Below, piece after piece: positions 45,278 through 57,007 of a stretch of 64,000 bases of DNA. The notes under the pieces were generated by a model that was not told where the DNA came from, made no database searches, and worked only from the letters and a program-made list of their open reading frames with translations. Position numbers and translations under genes: made by a program. Each line of letters starts with the position of its first letter. The first letter of the stretch is position 1. The stretch is from Streptomyces sp. ALI-76-A (GTDB taxonomy: Bacteria > Actinomycetota > Actinomycetes > Streptomycetales > Streptomycetaceae), in contig NZ_JASVWB010000002.1 in the NCBI RefSeq assembly GCF_030287445.1, positions 7,254,001 through 7,318,000 of the forward strand. Reading direction: 5' to 3'.

Positions 45278-46572
45278 CAGTGGCTCACCCCCAGGTGGTC
45301 CGCGATGCGCCGGCAGGTGCTCATGGCGTCCTTCCATGCCGTGTCCGGGTTCTTGCCGAGGACGCCGACGTTCTTGATCTCGTCCCGGACCGGCTGTCCG
45401 AGGGCGATGTCGAACGGGCTGTTGTAGGAGACCGGGATCTTCTCGGCGGCCGGTCCGAAGACGTCCATCGTGATCTGGCCGCCGAAGAACGGGTCGGGCT
45501 CGCGCAGCTTGCTCAGCTCGTACGAGGCGGGGGTCGACGGGAACAGCCCGGCGTCGACGAAGCCCTGGGCCTGGTTGCCGGCATTGAGCATCCAGGTGAT
45601 GATCTCGAAGGCCCGCTCCGGTTCCCGGCACGCCCTGGTGATCGCCAGGAACGACCCGCCGACGTTCGACGGACCGCCGGGACAGCTCGCCACCCGCCAC
45701 CTGCCCGCCGTCCTCGGCACCCCGAGCTTCAGGTCGCCGGCCGCCCAGGAGGCGTTGAGCGCGCTGGGCAGCAGCCCTCTCTCCATGGCCGAGTTGGCGT
45801 CGGGCGTGCCCGACACGATGTCCGACACGATCCCGCGCCGCTTGGCCTCCACGGCCCGGTCCCAGCAGGCGCGCACATGCTCACCGTCGCCGATGAAGTG
45901 CCGGTCCCTGTCCACGAACCGGGTGGTGCCCTGGCCGAGCGACATCTCGAAGACGCTGCCGACGTCGGTGAGCAGGAACGCCCCGGGGACACGCTTCTTC
46001 AGCCGCTCGCCCGCCGCGAAGAACGCCTCCCAGGTGTCCAGCTCCCGGGACACGTCGTCCGGCTCGTAGGGCAGGCCGGCCTTCTCGAAGACGCCGGTCT
46101 GGTAGTAGTGCACGACCGGGCCCACGTCGATCGGGAAGCCGACGAGGGTGCCGTCGTCGGCGACCCCCTGCTGCCACTTCCAGTCCAGGTACCGGCTCTT
46201 GTACCTCTCGGCGCCGAGCGTCCGCAGGTCCACGAACTGGTCGGCGTTCGGCAGGTAGGAGGCCATGTCCTCGCCCTTGAGCCCGGCGATGTCGGGAATG
46301 TGGGCGCGGCCGGTCATGGTGGTGAGCAGCTTGGACCGGTAGTAGCCGCCGATCTGCTGGGCCTTGAGGGTGACGTGGTTGCCGTAGCGGGCCTGGGCCC
46401 TCTCGACGACGGTGTCACTCAGACCGCCGCTCCAGTACCACAGGACCATGTTCCGGCCGGTCGAGCCGGTCGGGACGGCACAGCCGGACGCCAGGCCGCC
46501 GAGCGCGGTGGCGGCCGTACCGGCCAGGCCCGCGCGCAGCAGGCCTCTTCGTGAGAGCCGCACAGCTCCCAC
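45277..46572 (-). CDS. ABC sugar-binding lipoprotein
   Basis: This 431-residue extracellular solute-binding protein of family 1 begins with a Tat-like Arg pair (LSRRGLLRAG) and a lipobox LASGC with the acylated cysteine at C31. The mature part carries binding-protein features, such as VGFPIDVGPVVHYYQTGVFEKAG and FEIITWMLNAGNQAQGF. GTG 46572 is used; GTG 46563 is possible. It heads the order binding protein, two permeases, GH2, so it should deliver the oligosaccharide that the glycosidases then split. Confidence 0.9.
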   Translation of the reverse strand: MGAVRLSRRGLLRAGLAGTAATALGGLASGCAVPTGSTGRNMVLWYWSGGLSDTVVERAQARYGNHVTLKAQQIGGYYRSKLLTTMTGRAHIPDIAGLKGEDMASYLPNADQFVDLRTLGAERYKSRYLDWKWQQGVADDGTLVGFPIDVGPVVHYYQTGVFEKAGLPYEPDDVSRELDTWEAFFAAGERLKKRVPGAFLLTDVGSVFEMSLGQGTTRFVDRDRHFIGDGEHVRACWDRAVEAKRRGIVSDIVSGTPDANSAMERGLLPSALNASWAAGDLKLGVPRTAGRWRVASCPGGPSNVGGSFLAITRACREPERAFEIITWMLNAGNQAQGFVDAGLFPSTPASYELSKLREPDPFFGGQITMDVFGPAAEKIPVSYNSPFDIALGQPVRDEIKNVGVLGKNPDTAWKDAMSTCRRIADHLGVSH

Positions 46573-46673
46573 CGCCTTTCGGATCTGTTCGGGACTTCAC
46601 AGAAGGGGATGTCGAGGTCGTCGGGAGCGTCGCGCGGTGGCGCCCGTGGTGCGGGGCGGCGCCGTCGGGGCGC

Positions 46674-47693
46674 TCAGCGCCGTGGTGCGGGCGGGGTGAC
46701 GGGGGCGTACCGCACGGGAGGGCCGGGGTCCGCCGGCAGCCGCTCCGCCAGGAAGCCGTACGCCCGCTTGAGCTCGGGGTCGGTCAGTGAGCGCCACCAG
46801 CGGTCGACGCCGTACCAGCCGGGGGCCGCCGGCGCGCCCCCGTGGTGCTGGACGGACAGACCGGCGGCCAGGACGGCGAACCGCAGCCGCTCCTCCAGCG
46901 GCCAGCCGCCCAGCGAGGCCGCGACGAAGCTCGCGCCGAAGACGTCGCCGGCACCCGTCGCGTCCAGCACGTCGACGTCGAGCGCCGGGACGTCCGCGTA
47001 CTCGCCGGTCGTCTGGTCGACGGCGACGGCGCCGTCCGCGCCCCGGGTGACCACGGCCACCGGCACCAGCTCGCAGAGCGTGCCGAGGGCCGCGACCGCG
47101 CTGTCGGTGCGGGTGTAGGCCATCGCCTCGGACTCGTTCGGCAGGAAGGCGTGACACAGGGCGAGCTGTTCCAGCAGGTCGGTGGACCACTGCCGGGTGG
47201 GATCCCAGCCCACGTCGGCGTAGATCCGCGTGCCGTTCGCGGCGGCCTTGGCGAGCCAGGCGCGCGGTTCGGCCTCCAGGTGGACGAGGGCCGTGCACGC
47301 CTCGGGCGGGTCGCCCACCAGCGCGTCCTGCGAGTACGGCGGCTCCTGGCCGTGGGTGATCAGGGCCCGGTCGTCCCCCTGGGCGAGCGCGACGGTGACC
47401 GGGGTGTGCCAGCCCTCGGCGACGCGGGACAGCGAGAGGTCGACGCCTTCCTGGCCGGCCAGCACCTCCTGGCAGTACGCGCCGTAGAAGTCGTCGCCGA
47501 AGACCGTGGCCAGACAGGTGCTGAGACCGAAACGGGAGGCGGCGACGGCCAGGTTGGCGATGCCGCCCGGGCCGCATCCCATGCCGGCCGTCCAGATCTC
47601 CTCGCCGGGTGTCGGCTGCCCTCCCAGACCCGTGAGGACCAGGTCGTAGAAGAGCAGCCCGGTCAGCAGCACCTGGGGCTGGTCGGCGTCCAC
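46674..47693 (-). CDS. PfkB-family carbohydrate kinase
   Basis: This 339-residue kinase has the ribokinase fold, a glycine-rich start (GCGPGGIANLAVAASRFG) and the catalytic anion hole LDATGAGDVFGASF, whose Asp is the base. GTG 47693 is preferred: GAGAGG lies seven bases upstream, whereas the longer frame (ATG 47798) would reach to within a few bases of the divergent regulator. It stands alone between the ABC binding-protein gene and the DeoR gene. It probably phosphorylates a sugar released by the local glycosidases (fucose, mannose or galactose derived); which one is not clear. Confidence 0.87.
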   Translation of the reverse strand: MDADQPQVLLTGLLFYDLVLTGLGGQPTPGEEIWTAGMGCGPGGIANLAVAASRFGLSTCLATVFGDDFYGAYCQEVLAGQEGVDLSLSRVAEGWHTPVTVALAQGDDRALITHGQEPPYSQDALVGDPPEACTALVHLEAEPRAWLAKAAANGTRIYADVGWDPTRQWSTDLLEQLALCHAFLPNESEAMAYTRTDSAVAALGTLCELVPVAVVTRGADGAVAVDQTTGEYADVPALDVDVLDATGAGDVFGASFVAASLGGWPLEERLRFAVLAAGLSVQHHGGAPAAPGWYGVDRWWRSLTDPELKRAYGFLAERLPADPGPPVRYAPVTPPAPRR

Positions 47694-47812
47694 GCGCGGA
47701 TCCTCTCGTCGGGAGAGCTCGTCAAAACTCTTCATTTCGGTGACCGGAATCGTGCGCTGATCCATGAGATTGGTCAATACCCGAGCAGAAGTGCGCATGG
47801 AAATGATTGAAG

Positions 47813-48601
47813 ATGACGAGTAGTGTTCACGCCGTGCTGGCAGAACGACGACACCAACTCATCCTGCGGGCCCTTCGCTCCGGTGGCCCCGCGGCCGTGA
47901 CCGATCTCTCCGAGCAACTGGGCGTGAGCCCCGCCACGGTCCGGCGCGATCTGGTCAAACTGGAGGAGGACGGCCTGCTGACGCGGGTGCACGGCGGCGC
48001 CGTCGTCGACGAGGGCGACCAGCCCTTCGCCGAGGTCGCCGAGGTGCGGGTGGCCGAGAAGGACGCCATAGCGGCGCGTGCCGCCGCCCTGGTCGCCGAC
48101 GGCCAGTCGGTGCTCCTGGACATCGGCACCACCGCCTACCGCCTGGCCCGGCAGCTGCACGGCCGCCGGCTCACCGTGATCACCAGCAACCTGGTGGTCT
48201 ACGAGGAGCTCGCCGACGACGAGGGCATCGAACTGGTGCTCCTCGGCGGCATGGTCCGCCGCGAGTACCGCTCCCTGGTGGGCTTCCTCACCGAGGACAA
48301 CCTGCGCCAGCTGCACGCCGACTGGCTCTTCCTCGGCACCAGCGGAGTGCGCCCGGGCGGGCAGGTGATGGACACGACGGTCGTCGAGGTACCGGTGAAA
48401 CGGGCCATGATCGACGCCAGTGACAAGGTCGTCCTGCTCGCCGACTCGGCGAAGTTCCCGGGTACGGGCATGGCGAAGGTCTGTGGTCCCGAGGACCTGG
48501 ACGCGGTGGTGACCAACGCGCCGGTGGACGCGGCGACGCGGTCCTCCCTGGAGGAGGCCGGCGTCGACGTGGTGCTGGCAGGAAAGGCAGGGGCGGCGTG
48601 A
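47813..48601 (+). CDS. DeoR-family transcriptional repressor
   Basis: This 262-residue DeoR protein has an N-terminal helix-turn-helix (VTDLSEQLGVSPATVRRDLVKLEEDGLLTRVHGGAV, about 30-65) and the sugar-phosphate-sensing domain (DIGTTAYRLARQL, ITSNLVVYEEL, LLGGMVRREYRSLVG). Starts at TTG 47807, ATG 47813 and GTG 47834 are all possible; the last gives the common VLAERRHQLIL beginning. The stop overlaps the GH4 start (GTGA). DeoR ligands are phosphosugars, agreeing with the divergent PfkB kinase. It likely controls the catabolic genes on both sides. Confidence 0.87.
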   Translation: MTSSVHAVLAERRHQLILRALRSGGPAAVTDLSEQLGVSPATVRRDLVKLEEDGLLTRVHGGAVVDEGDQPFAEVAEVRVAEKDAIAARAAALVADGQSVLLDIGTTAYRLARQLHGRRLTVITSNLVVYEELADDEGIELVLLGGMVRREYRSLVGFLTEDNLRQLHADWLFLGTSGVRPGGQVMDTTVVEVPVKRAMIDASDKVVLLADSAKFPGTGMAKVCGPEDLDAVVTNAPVDAATRSSLEEAGVDVVLAGKAGAA

Positions 48602-49935
48602 AGCTGACGATTCTGGGCGGCGGCGGGTTCCGGGTGCCGCTCGTGTACGGGGCGCTGCTGGCGGACCGGGCCGAGGGCCGGGTCACCGAAGTGGTCCTGC
48701 ACGATCTGGACGACAGCCGGCTGCACGCGGTCGCCCGTGTCCTGCGTGAGCAGGCCACCGACGTGCCCGACGCCCCCCGGGTGACCGTCACCACCGACCT
48801 GGACGAGGCCCTGCGCGGCGCCGACTTCGTCTTCTCCGCCATCCGCGTCGGCGGCCTGGAGGGCCGGGCGCACGACGAGCGGGTGGCGCTGGCCGAGGGG
48901 GTCCTCGGGCAGGAGACGGTCGGCGCCGGCGGCATCGCGTACGGTCTGCGGACCGTGCCGGTGGCGGTGGACATCGCCCGGCGGGTGGCCCGCCTCGCCC
49001 CCGACGCCTGGGTCATCAACTTCACCAACCCGGCGGGACTGGTCACCGAGGCCATGTCCCGCCACCTCGGCGACCGCGTCATCGGTATCTGCGACTCGCC
49101 CGTCGGCCTCGGCCGCCGGATCGCCCGCGTGCTCGGCGCGAACCCGCAGGAGGCGTGGATCGACTACGTCGGTCTCAACCACCTCGGCTGGGTCCGCGGC
49201 CTGCGCGTCGCCGGCCGGGACGAGCTCCCGCGGCTGCTCGCCGACCCCGACCTGCTCGGCTCCTTCGAGGAGGGCAAGCTCTTCGGCGTGGACTGGCTCC
49301 GGTCCCTCGGCGCGGTCCCGAACGAGTACCTGCACTACTACTACTTCAACCGCGAGGCCGTCCGCGCCTACCAGCAGGCCGAGAAGACCCGCGGCGCCTT
49401 CCTGGCCGACCAGCAGGCCCGCTTCTACGAGGAGATGAAGCGCCCCGGCGCCGCGGCGCTGACCGCCTGGCACCGCACCCGCGCCGAACGCGAGGCCACC
49501 TACATGTCCGAGAACCGGGAGACGGCGGGCGCCGGCGAGCGGGACGCCGACGACCTGTCCGGCGGCTACGAGAAGGTGGCCCTCGCCCTGATGCGGGCCA
49601 TCGCCCGCGACGAGCGCACCACCCTGATCCTCAACGTCCGCAACCAGGGCACCCTCGCGGTGCTCGACACGGACGCCGTCATCGAGGTGCCCTGCCTGGT
49701 CGACGCCAACGGCGCCCACCCCGCCGCCGTCGCCCCGCTGCCCGACCACGCCACCGGCCTGGTCTGCGCGGTCAAGGCGGTCGAGCGCGAGGTGCTGGCC
49801 GCCGCCGAGTCCGGCTCCCGGGCGACGGCCGTGAAGGCCTTCGCGCTGCACCCGCTGGTCGACTCCGTGAACGTGGCCCGCCGGCTGGTCGAGGGCTACA
49901 CCGACGTCCATCCCGGCCTGGCGTACCTTGGCTAG
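48598..49935 (+). CDS. GH4 family NAD- and metal-dependent glycosidase (6-phospho-beta-glucosidase-like)
   Basis: This 445-residue GH4 enzyme uses NAD and a divalent metal for redox-assisted glycoside cleavage. The N-terminal ILGGGGFRVPLVYGAL binds NAD. NFTNPAGLVTEA, then GICDSPVG with a likely metal-binding cysteine, and VGLNHLGWVRG with a likely metal-binding histidine complete the site. GH4 6-phospho-glycosidases usually act on PTS-imported phosphodisaccharides, but the importer here is ABC type. GTG 48598 overlaps the deoR stop. An AAGCGCTT-type operator follows the gene, before the mannosidase. Confidence 0.88.
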   Translation: MKLTILGGGGFRVPLVYGALLADRAEGRVTEVVLHDLDDSRLHAVARVLREQATDVPDAPRVTVTTDLDEALRGADFVFSAIRVGGLEGRAHDERVALAEGVLGQETVGAGGIAYGLRTVPVAVDIARRVARLAPDAWVINFTNPAGLVTEAMSRHLGDRVIGICDSPVGLGRRIARVLGANPQEAWIDYVGLNHLGWVRGLRVAGRDELPRLLADPDLLGSFEEGKLFGVDWLRSLGAVPNEYLHYYYFNREAVRAYQQAEKTRGAFLADQQARFYEEMKRPGAAALTAWHRTRAEREATYMSENRETAGAGERDADDLSGGYEKVALALMRAIARDERTTLILNVRNQGTLAVLDTDAVIEVPCLVDANGAHPAAVAPLPDHATGLVCAVKAVEREVLAAAESGSRATAVKAFALHPLVDSVNVARRLVEGYTDVHPGLAYLG

Positions 49936-49943
49936 GCGCTCTC

Positions 49944-49957
49944 GGTAAGCGCTTTCC
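49944..49957. promoter_or_regulatory. AAGCGCTT-type operator before the alpha-mannosidase
   Basis: GGTAAGCGCTTTCC is a near-perfect palindrome (12 of 14 bases symmetric) lying 34 bases before the mannosidase start. AAGCGCTT cores are typical of LacI/GalR-family sites, so a repressor outside the window may add control to the local DeoR. Confidence 0.6.
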
Positions 49958-49990
49958 CCACTTCTGGTTCCCGGTTCCCTGGAGATCCTC

Positions 49991-53047
<3,057 letters not shown>

Positions 53048-53125
53048 GCCGCAACACCGGGGGCGGGCGCGCCCCGCGTGCCCGCCCCGTCCGCCAAGTG
53101 GCGTGTCTCGCCGAGGAGTTCACCT

Positions 53126-54376
53126 GTGCCCATGCAACCGTGGTTCACCGACGCCAAGTTGGGGATCTTCGTCCACTGGGGGATCTACGCCGTCGACGGC
53201 GTCCAGGAGTCCTGGTCGTTCTACGACGGCATCGTGGAGCACGACCGGTACATGTCCCAGCTCGACCGCTTCACCGGCGCCCGGTACGACCCGCGTGCCT
53301 GGGCGGACCTCTTCGCCCGGGCCGGTGCCCGGTACGCCGTGCTCACCAGCCGCCATCACGACGGCGTCGCCCTGTGGGACACCGCGTACGGCGAGCTGAA
53401 CCTGGGGCGCGACCATCTCGCCGGTTATGCCGACGCCCTGCGCGAGAAGGGGCTCAAGGTCGGCCTGTACTACTCCCACTCCGACTGGAACCACCCCGAC
53501 TACGCCACCACCCGCAAGCCGGGCCGGCCGCCGGAGACGGAGGACAACCGCTACTCCGAGTGCCCGGCCGAGGACGAGGACCTGGACGCCTGGGAGCGGT
53601 TCCTCGCCTACCGCGACGGCCAGATCCGCGAGCTCGCCTCCCGATACCGGCCGGACCTGATGTGGTTCGACGGCGAGTGGGACCGCAGCGAGGAGCAGTG
53701 GCGCATCCCCGGACTCGCCGCGCTCATCCGCTCGTACGTGCCGGACGTGGTCTTCAACGCCCGCATGCTCAGCGAGGGCGACTACGCCACCCCCGAACAG
53801 GGCGCCCCCATCGAACCGCCCGACGGCCCCTGGGAGCTGTGCCTGACCATCAACGACTCGTGGGGCTATCAGCACCACGACCACAACCACAAGTCGCTCA
53901 CCCAGCTGGTGCGCTACTTCACCGAGACCATCGGCGGGGGCGGCAACCTGCTGCTCGACGTCGGGCCACGGGAGGACGGCACCATCCCCGAGCCGCAGGC
54001 CGAGCGCCTCGAAGGCCTGGGGGAGTGGATCCGCAGGCACTCCGACGCCGTGTACGGCACGGTGCGCGGGCTGCCGGCCGGGCACCACTACGGGCCCAGC
54101 ACACTCTGCGCGGACCGCCGCACGCTCTATCTCACCCTCTTCGACATCCCGCGCGCCGAGATCGGGGTGCGCGGTCTCGTCACGCCGGTCCGCCGGGTCA
54201 CCGTCCTCGGTACCGGCACCGAACTGGCGCACCGGGTCGTCGGCGGGCTCCACGACGCCGTCGGGGTGCTGTGGATCGACCCGCCCGGCGCGGCCGACCT
54301 CGACCCGCACGCCACCGTGCTCGCGGTCGAACTGGACGGCGAGCTGGAGCTGTACCGCGGATCGGGCCGCTTCTGA
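53126..54376 (+). CDS. GH29 alpha-L-fucosidase
   Basis: This 416-residue protein of family GH29 begins WFTDAKLGIFVHWGIYAV, a hallmark of the family, and has the nucleophile D182 in LMWFDGEWD. RHHDGVALWDT and YYSHSDWNHPDY line the fucose pocket. The C-terminal part is a beta-sandwich. There is no signal peptide, so it acts after uptake. GTG 53126 has GAGGAG seven bases upstream. It removes terminal alpha-fucose, complementing the mannosidase and galactosidase. Confidence 0.92.
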   Translation: MPMQPWFTDAKLGIFVHWGIYAVDGVQESWSFYDGIVEHDRYMSQLDRFTGARYDPRAWADLFARAGARYAVLTSRHHDGVALWDTAYGELNLGRDHLAGYADALREKGLKVGLYYSHSDWNHPDYATTRKPGRPPETEDNRYSECPAEDEDLDAWERFLAYRDGQIRELASRYRPDLMWFDGEWDRSEEQWRIPGLAALIRSYVPDVVFNARMLSEGDYATPEQGAPIEPPDGPWELCLTINDSWGYQHHDHNHKSLTQLVRYFTETIGGGGNLLLDVGPREDGTIPEPQAERLEGLGEWIRRHSDAVYGTVRGLPAGHHYGPSTLCADRRTLYLTLFDIPRAEIGVRGLVTPVRRVTVLGTGTELAHRVVGGLHDAVGVLWIDPPGAADLDPHATVLAVELDGELELYRGSGRF

Positions 54377-54561
54377 GCCCGGGCACCCCCCGCACACGGC
54401 TCCCGGCGGCCCCGGGGGTTCCCGCGGGAATCGGGAAAGCGGCGGACCGCCCGGGCACGGACGGCACCGAAGGTTCCGTGACCATGGTGCCGCGCGTCCG
54501 CGGCGCCCGGCGTCCGCCTGCCCCCGCGCGGACACGGGCGGCCCTGCCGCCCGCGGGCGGC

Positions 54562-55761
54562 CTACAGCGGCAGCGCCTGAGTCGTGGCCCCGACGGAGTC
54601 GGCCTTCCGGCCGGCGTCGGCCACTGCGACGGAGTCGGCCCCCCGTCCGGAACCGACCTCCCTGCCGGAGTCCGGCGGTGTCCGCTCCACCGCCGACGGC
54701 AACGGCTCCGCGTCCTCCGCCCGCTGGTGCGGGATCGAGACGGCGCGCAGCGGCCGCGGCGCCGACACCACCGTGTAGTCCTGGCCCAGGAACGGCGGAG
54801 TGATCTCCCCCGGGTCCTCGCCGAGCGCCAACTGCACCGCCGCCCAGGGGGCGTTGACCCCGCACAGCGACAGCTGGTGCAGTCCGCCCGCCGGACGCGT
54901 GTTGACGTCCATCAGGACCGGCGTCTCGCCGAGCATCCGGAACTGGATGTTGGACAGGTAGTGCAGCCCGAAGCCCTCCGCGATCCGCCGGGCCGGCTCC
55001 AGCCACTGCTCGGCGAGCGTGAACCCGCGGCGGCGGCCGTTCTTGGTGCGGCCGATGGCCAGCCGGATCCGGTTGTCGGGTCCGGTGAGGCAGTCCACCG
55101 ACACCTCCGGCTGCTCCAGCCGCGGCATGACCAGCCAGTCCACCGGCTCCTCGGCCTGCTTCAGCGCTTCCAGCGCCAGGTCGAGCGGGACGTACGGGCT
55201 CGGGAAGCCGTTGAGGTGCACGAGCGAGAAGGGAGCGCGTGTGATGACCCGGAAGCCGACCCCGCCCGCACCGGACGCCGGCTTGAAGCACGCCTTGTGG
55301 CCGCCCGCCTCCAGTTCCTCGACCGCCGCCAGCAGTTCGTCGGCGGACCGTACCCGCCACCACGACGGCACCGGCACCCCGATCGCCTGGACGGCCTCGT
55401 AGGCGATCACCTTGTCGTGGAAGACGGCCACGGCCTCCGGCGGCGGCGCCAGCAGCGCCGTACCGGCCGCCTCGAAGTCGGCGCGGTGCGCCACGATCGC
55501 CGACTGGTGCAGCCGGGGCACGAACACGTCGATGCCGCGCCGTACGCACTGGTCCAGCGCGTACTCGACGTACGCGGCCGGGGACAGGCCCTCCGGCTCC
55601 AGGTCGGCGGTGTCGGCGGCGGCCAGCACGGGGGAGTCGGCGTCGCCGTGCGTCGCATGGATCTCGACGGCGCGGTCGCTGGGATTTCTCCGCAGCTGAT
55701 CCATGAAGAACACGTTCTCCGCGTACGTGCGGTTGAGCCAGACGCGTACGCGAGAGACCAT
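54562..55761 (-). CDS. ATP-grasp family ligase-like protein
   Basis: This 399-residue protein has a pre-ATP-grasp N-terminal half and an ATP-grasp core (HDKVIAYEAVQAIGVPVP, then HKACFKPASGAGGVGFRV as the phosphate-gripping loop, and late PVLMDVNTRPAGGLHQLS with metal-binding D and N). Such proteins join a carboxylate to an amine or thiol through acyl phosphate. The C-terminal 65 residues are low complexity. ATG 55761 has GGAAGG about nine bases upstream. It is divergent from the phosphoesterase/PPTase pair; the substrate is unknown. Confidence 0.82.
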   Translation of the reverse strand: MVSRVRVWLNRTYAENVFFMDQLRRNPSDRAVEIHATHGDADSPVLAAADTADLEPEGLSPAAYVEYALDQCVRRGIDVFVPRLHQSAIVAHRADFEAAGTALLAPPPEAVAVFHDKVIAYEAVQAIGVPVPSWWRVRSADELLAAVEELEAGGHKACFKPASGAGGVGFRVITRAPFSLVHLNGFPSPYVPLDLALEALKQAEEPVDWLVMPRLEQPEVSVDCLTGPDNRIRLAIGRTKNGRRRGFTLAEQWLEPARRIAEGFGLHYLSNIQFRMLGETPVLMDVNTRPAGGLHQLSLCGVNAPWAAVQLALGEDPGEITPPFLGQDYTVVSAPRPLRAVSIPHQRAEDAEPLPSAVERTPPDSGREVGSGRGADSVAVADAGRKADSVGATTQALPL

Positions 55762-56011
55762 GCAGGCCGCCTTCCGTGGTTCGCGGGCAGGACGGAGCAC
55801 GCCCGTGCCCGGGCAGGGTGATGGGGGTACACCAAACCGCCCCGTGCGAGGGACGTTCATGGCGGTGGTGTTGGGGCGATCATACGGCTTCCGCGGGGCA
55901 CCGCGTGCAACGTGCGTGTTACGGATTTTCCGATCATGCTCACATTGATCCCGGGACCCGGGACCAGCGTCTCCCACCTCGGGAAGAGCGCCACCACCGC
56001 CCCTGGGCGGA

Positions 56012-56046
56012 GCGTCCGCGCCGCCCGCGGCAGGCGGCGCGGACGC
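56012..56046. other. Perfect 14-bp stem hairpin in a divergent intergenic region
   Basis: GCGTCCGCGCCGCC (56012-56025) pairs without mismatch to 56033-56046 around a seven-base loop. It lies about 37 bases upstream of the phosphoesterase -35 element, where no known gene ends on either strand. It could be the terminator of an unseen short transcript or a regulatory structure. Confidence 0.7.
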
Positions 56047-56082
56047 CTCCCGTACCCGAAGACCAGCCGACCTGGTCCACCC

Positions 56083-56110
56083 TTGTCCTAGGGGCCGCGG
56101 CGGATATGCT
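56083..56110 (+). promoter_or_regulatory. Sigma70-type promoter for the phosphoesterase/PPTase pair
   Basis: TTGTCC (56083-56088) and TATGCT (56105-56110) are spaced by 16 bases and lie 36 bases before the GTG start, with GGAGGGG in between as ribosome site. Confidence 0.5.
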
Positions 56111-56146
56111 CTCGTGGTCACATTCTGGAGCTCGGAGGGGTGAGAG

Positions 56147-57007
56147 GTGACGTCGACGGTCGGTGGCGTGGGGCAGTTACTGGCCATCAGCGACCTGCAC
56201 ATCGGCTACGAGGAGAACCGCGCGCTGGTCGAACGGATGCGGCCGCAGACCGACGACGACTGGCTGCTCGTGGCCGGCGACGTCGCGGAGACCTCGGCCG
56301 ACATCCGCTGGGCCCTCAAGACGCTCGCGAGCCGCTTCCGCAAGGTCGTCTGGGCGCCGGGCAACCACGAACTGTGGACCCACCCCAAGGACACCGTCAC
56401 GCTGCGCGGGGCCGCCCGCTACGACCACCTGGTCGAGCTGTGCCGGGAACTGGGCGTGACGACCCCCGAGGATCCCTATCCCGTGTGGAACGGCCCCGCC
56501 GGCCCGGTCGCCGTGGCCCCGCTGTTCCTGCTGTACGACTACTCCTTCCTGCCGGCCGGCTGCTCGACCAAGGAGGAGGGACTGGCGTACGCGCACGGCA
56601 CCGGGATCGTCTGCAACGACGAGTTCCTGCTGCACCCCGACCCCTACCCGAGCCGTGAGGCCTGGTGCCGGGCCCGGGTCGCCGACACCGAACGGCGGCT
56701 CGCGGCGATCCCCGGCCACCTGCCCACCGTCCTCGTCAACCACTACCCGCTGGACCGGCACCCCACGGACGTCCTGTGGCACCCCGAGTTCGCCATGTGG
56801 TGCGGCACCCGCCTCACCGCCGACTGGCACCACAGGTTCCGCGTGCAGACCATGGTGTACGGCCATCTCCACATCCCCCGCACCACCTGGCACCAGGGCG
56901 TCCGCTTCGAGGAGGTGTCGGTGGGCTACCCCCGCGAGTGGCGCAAGCGCACCGGACCGCCGGGGAGGCTGCGCCGCATCGCGCCGAGGGAGGCCGGGGC
57001 CCGGTGA
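56147..57007 (+). CDS. Cytoplasmic calcineurin-like metallophosphoesterase
   Basis: This 286-residue protein carries a full set of metallophosphoesterase motifs: AISDLHIGYEEN (D16, H18), VAGDVAE, PGNHELW, VNHYPLDRH and YGHLHIPRTTW. It has no signal peptide. GTG 56147 has GGAGGGG six bases upstream. Its stop overlaps the PPTase start (GTGA), a conserved pairing that I associate with S. coelicolor SCO6672-SCO6673. A role linked to CoA or phosphopantetheine turnover is possible, but not shown by the sequence. Confidence 0.88.
   Translation: MTSTVGGVGQLLAISDLHIGYEENRALVERMRPQTDDDWLLVAGDVAETSADIRWALKTLASRFRKVVWAPGNHELWTHPKDTVTLRGAARYDHLVELCRELGVTTPEDPYPVWNGPAGPVAVAPLFLLYDYSFLPAGCSTKEEGLAYAHGTGIVCNDEFLLHPDPYPSREAWCRARVADTERRLAAIPGHLPTVLVNHYPLDRHPTDVLWHPEFAMWCGTRLTADWHHRFRVQTMVYGHLHIPRTTWHQGVRFEEVSVGYPREWRKRTGPPGRLRRIAPREAGAR

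Larger units (their letters stand above)
55762..56146. other. 385-bp divergent intergenic region
   Basis: This region separates the ATP-grasp gene from the phosphoesterase gene and holds the 14-base-pair hairpin and the promoter listed separately. Short open frames near 55800-55950 lack ribosome sites. An AT-rich patch near 55905-55950 (GTTACGGATTTTCCGATCAT) may hold the promoter of the ATP-grasp gene. Confidence 0.5.

Noticed and set aside
47694..47798. Longer N-terminus for the PfkB kinase
   Set aside because: It would fill the divergent promoter gap; GTG 47693 has a good ribosome site and a typical kinase beginning.
56012..56046. Hairpin as an ordinary terminator of a neighbouring gene
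   Set aside because: Both neighbouring genes start, not end, at this gap, so no annotated transcript would finish here.
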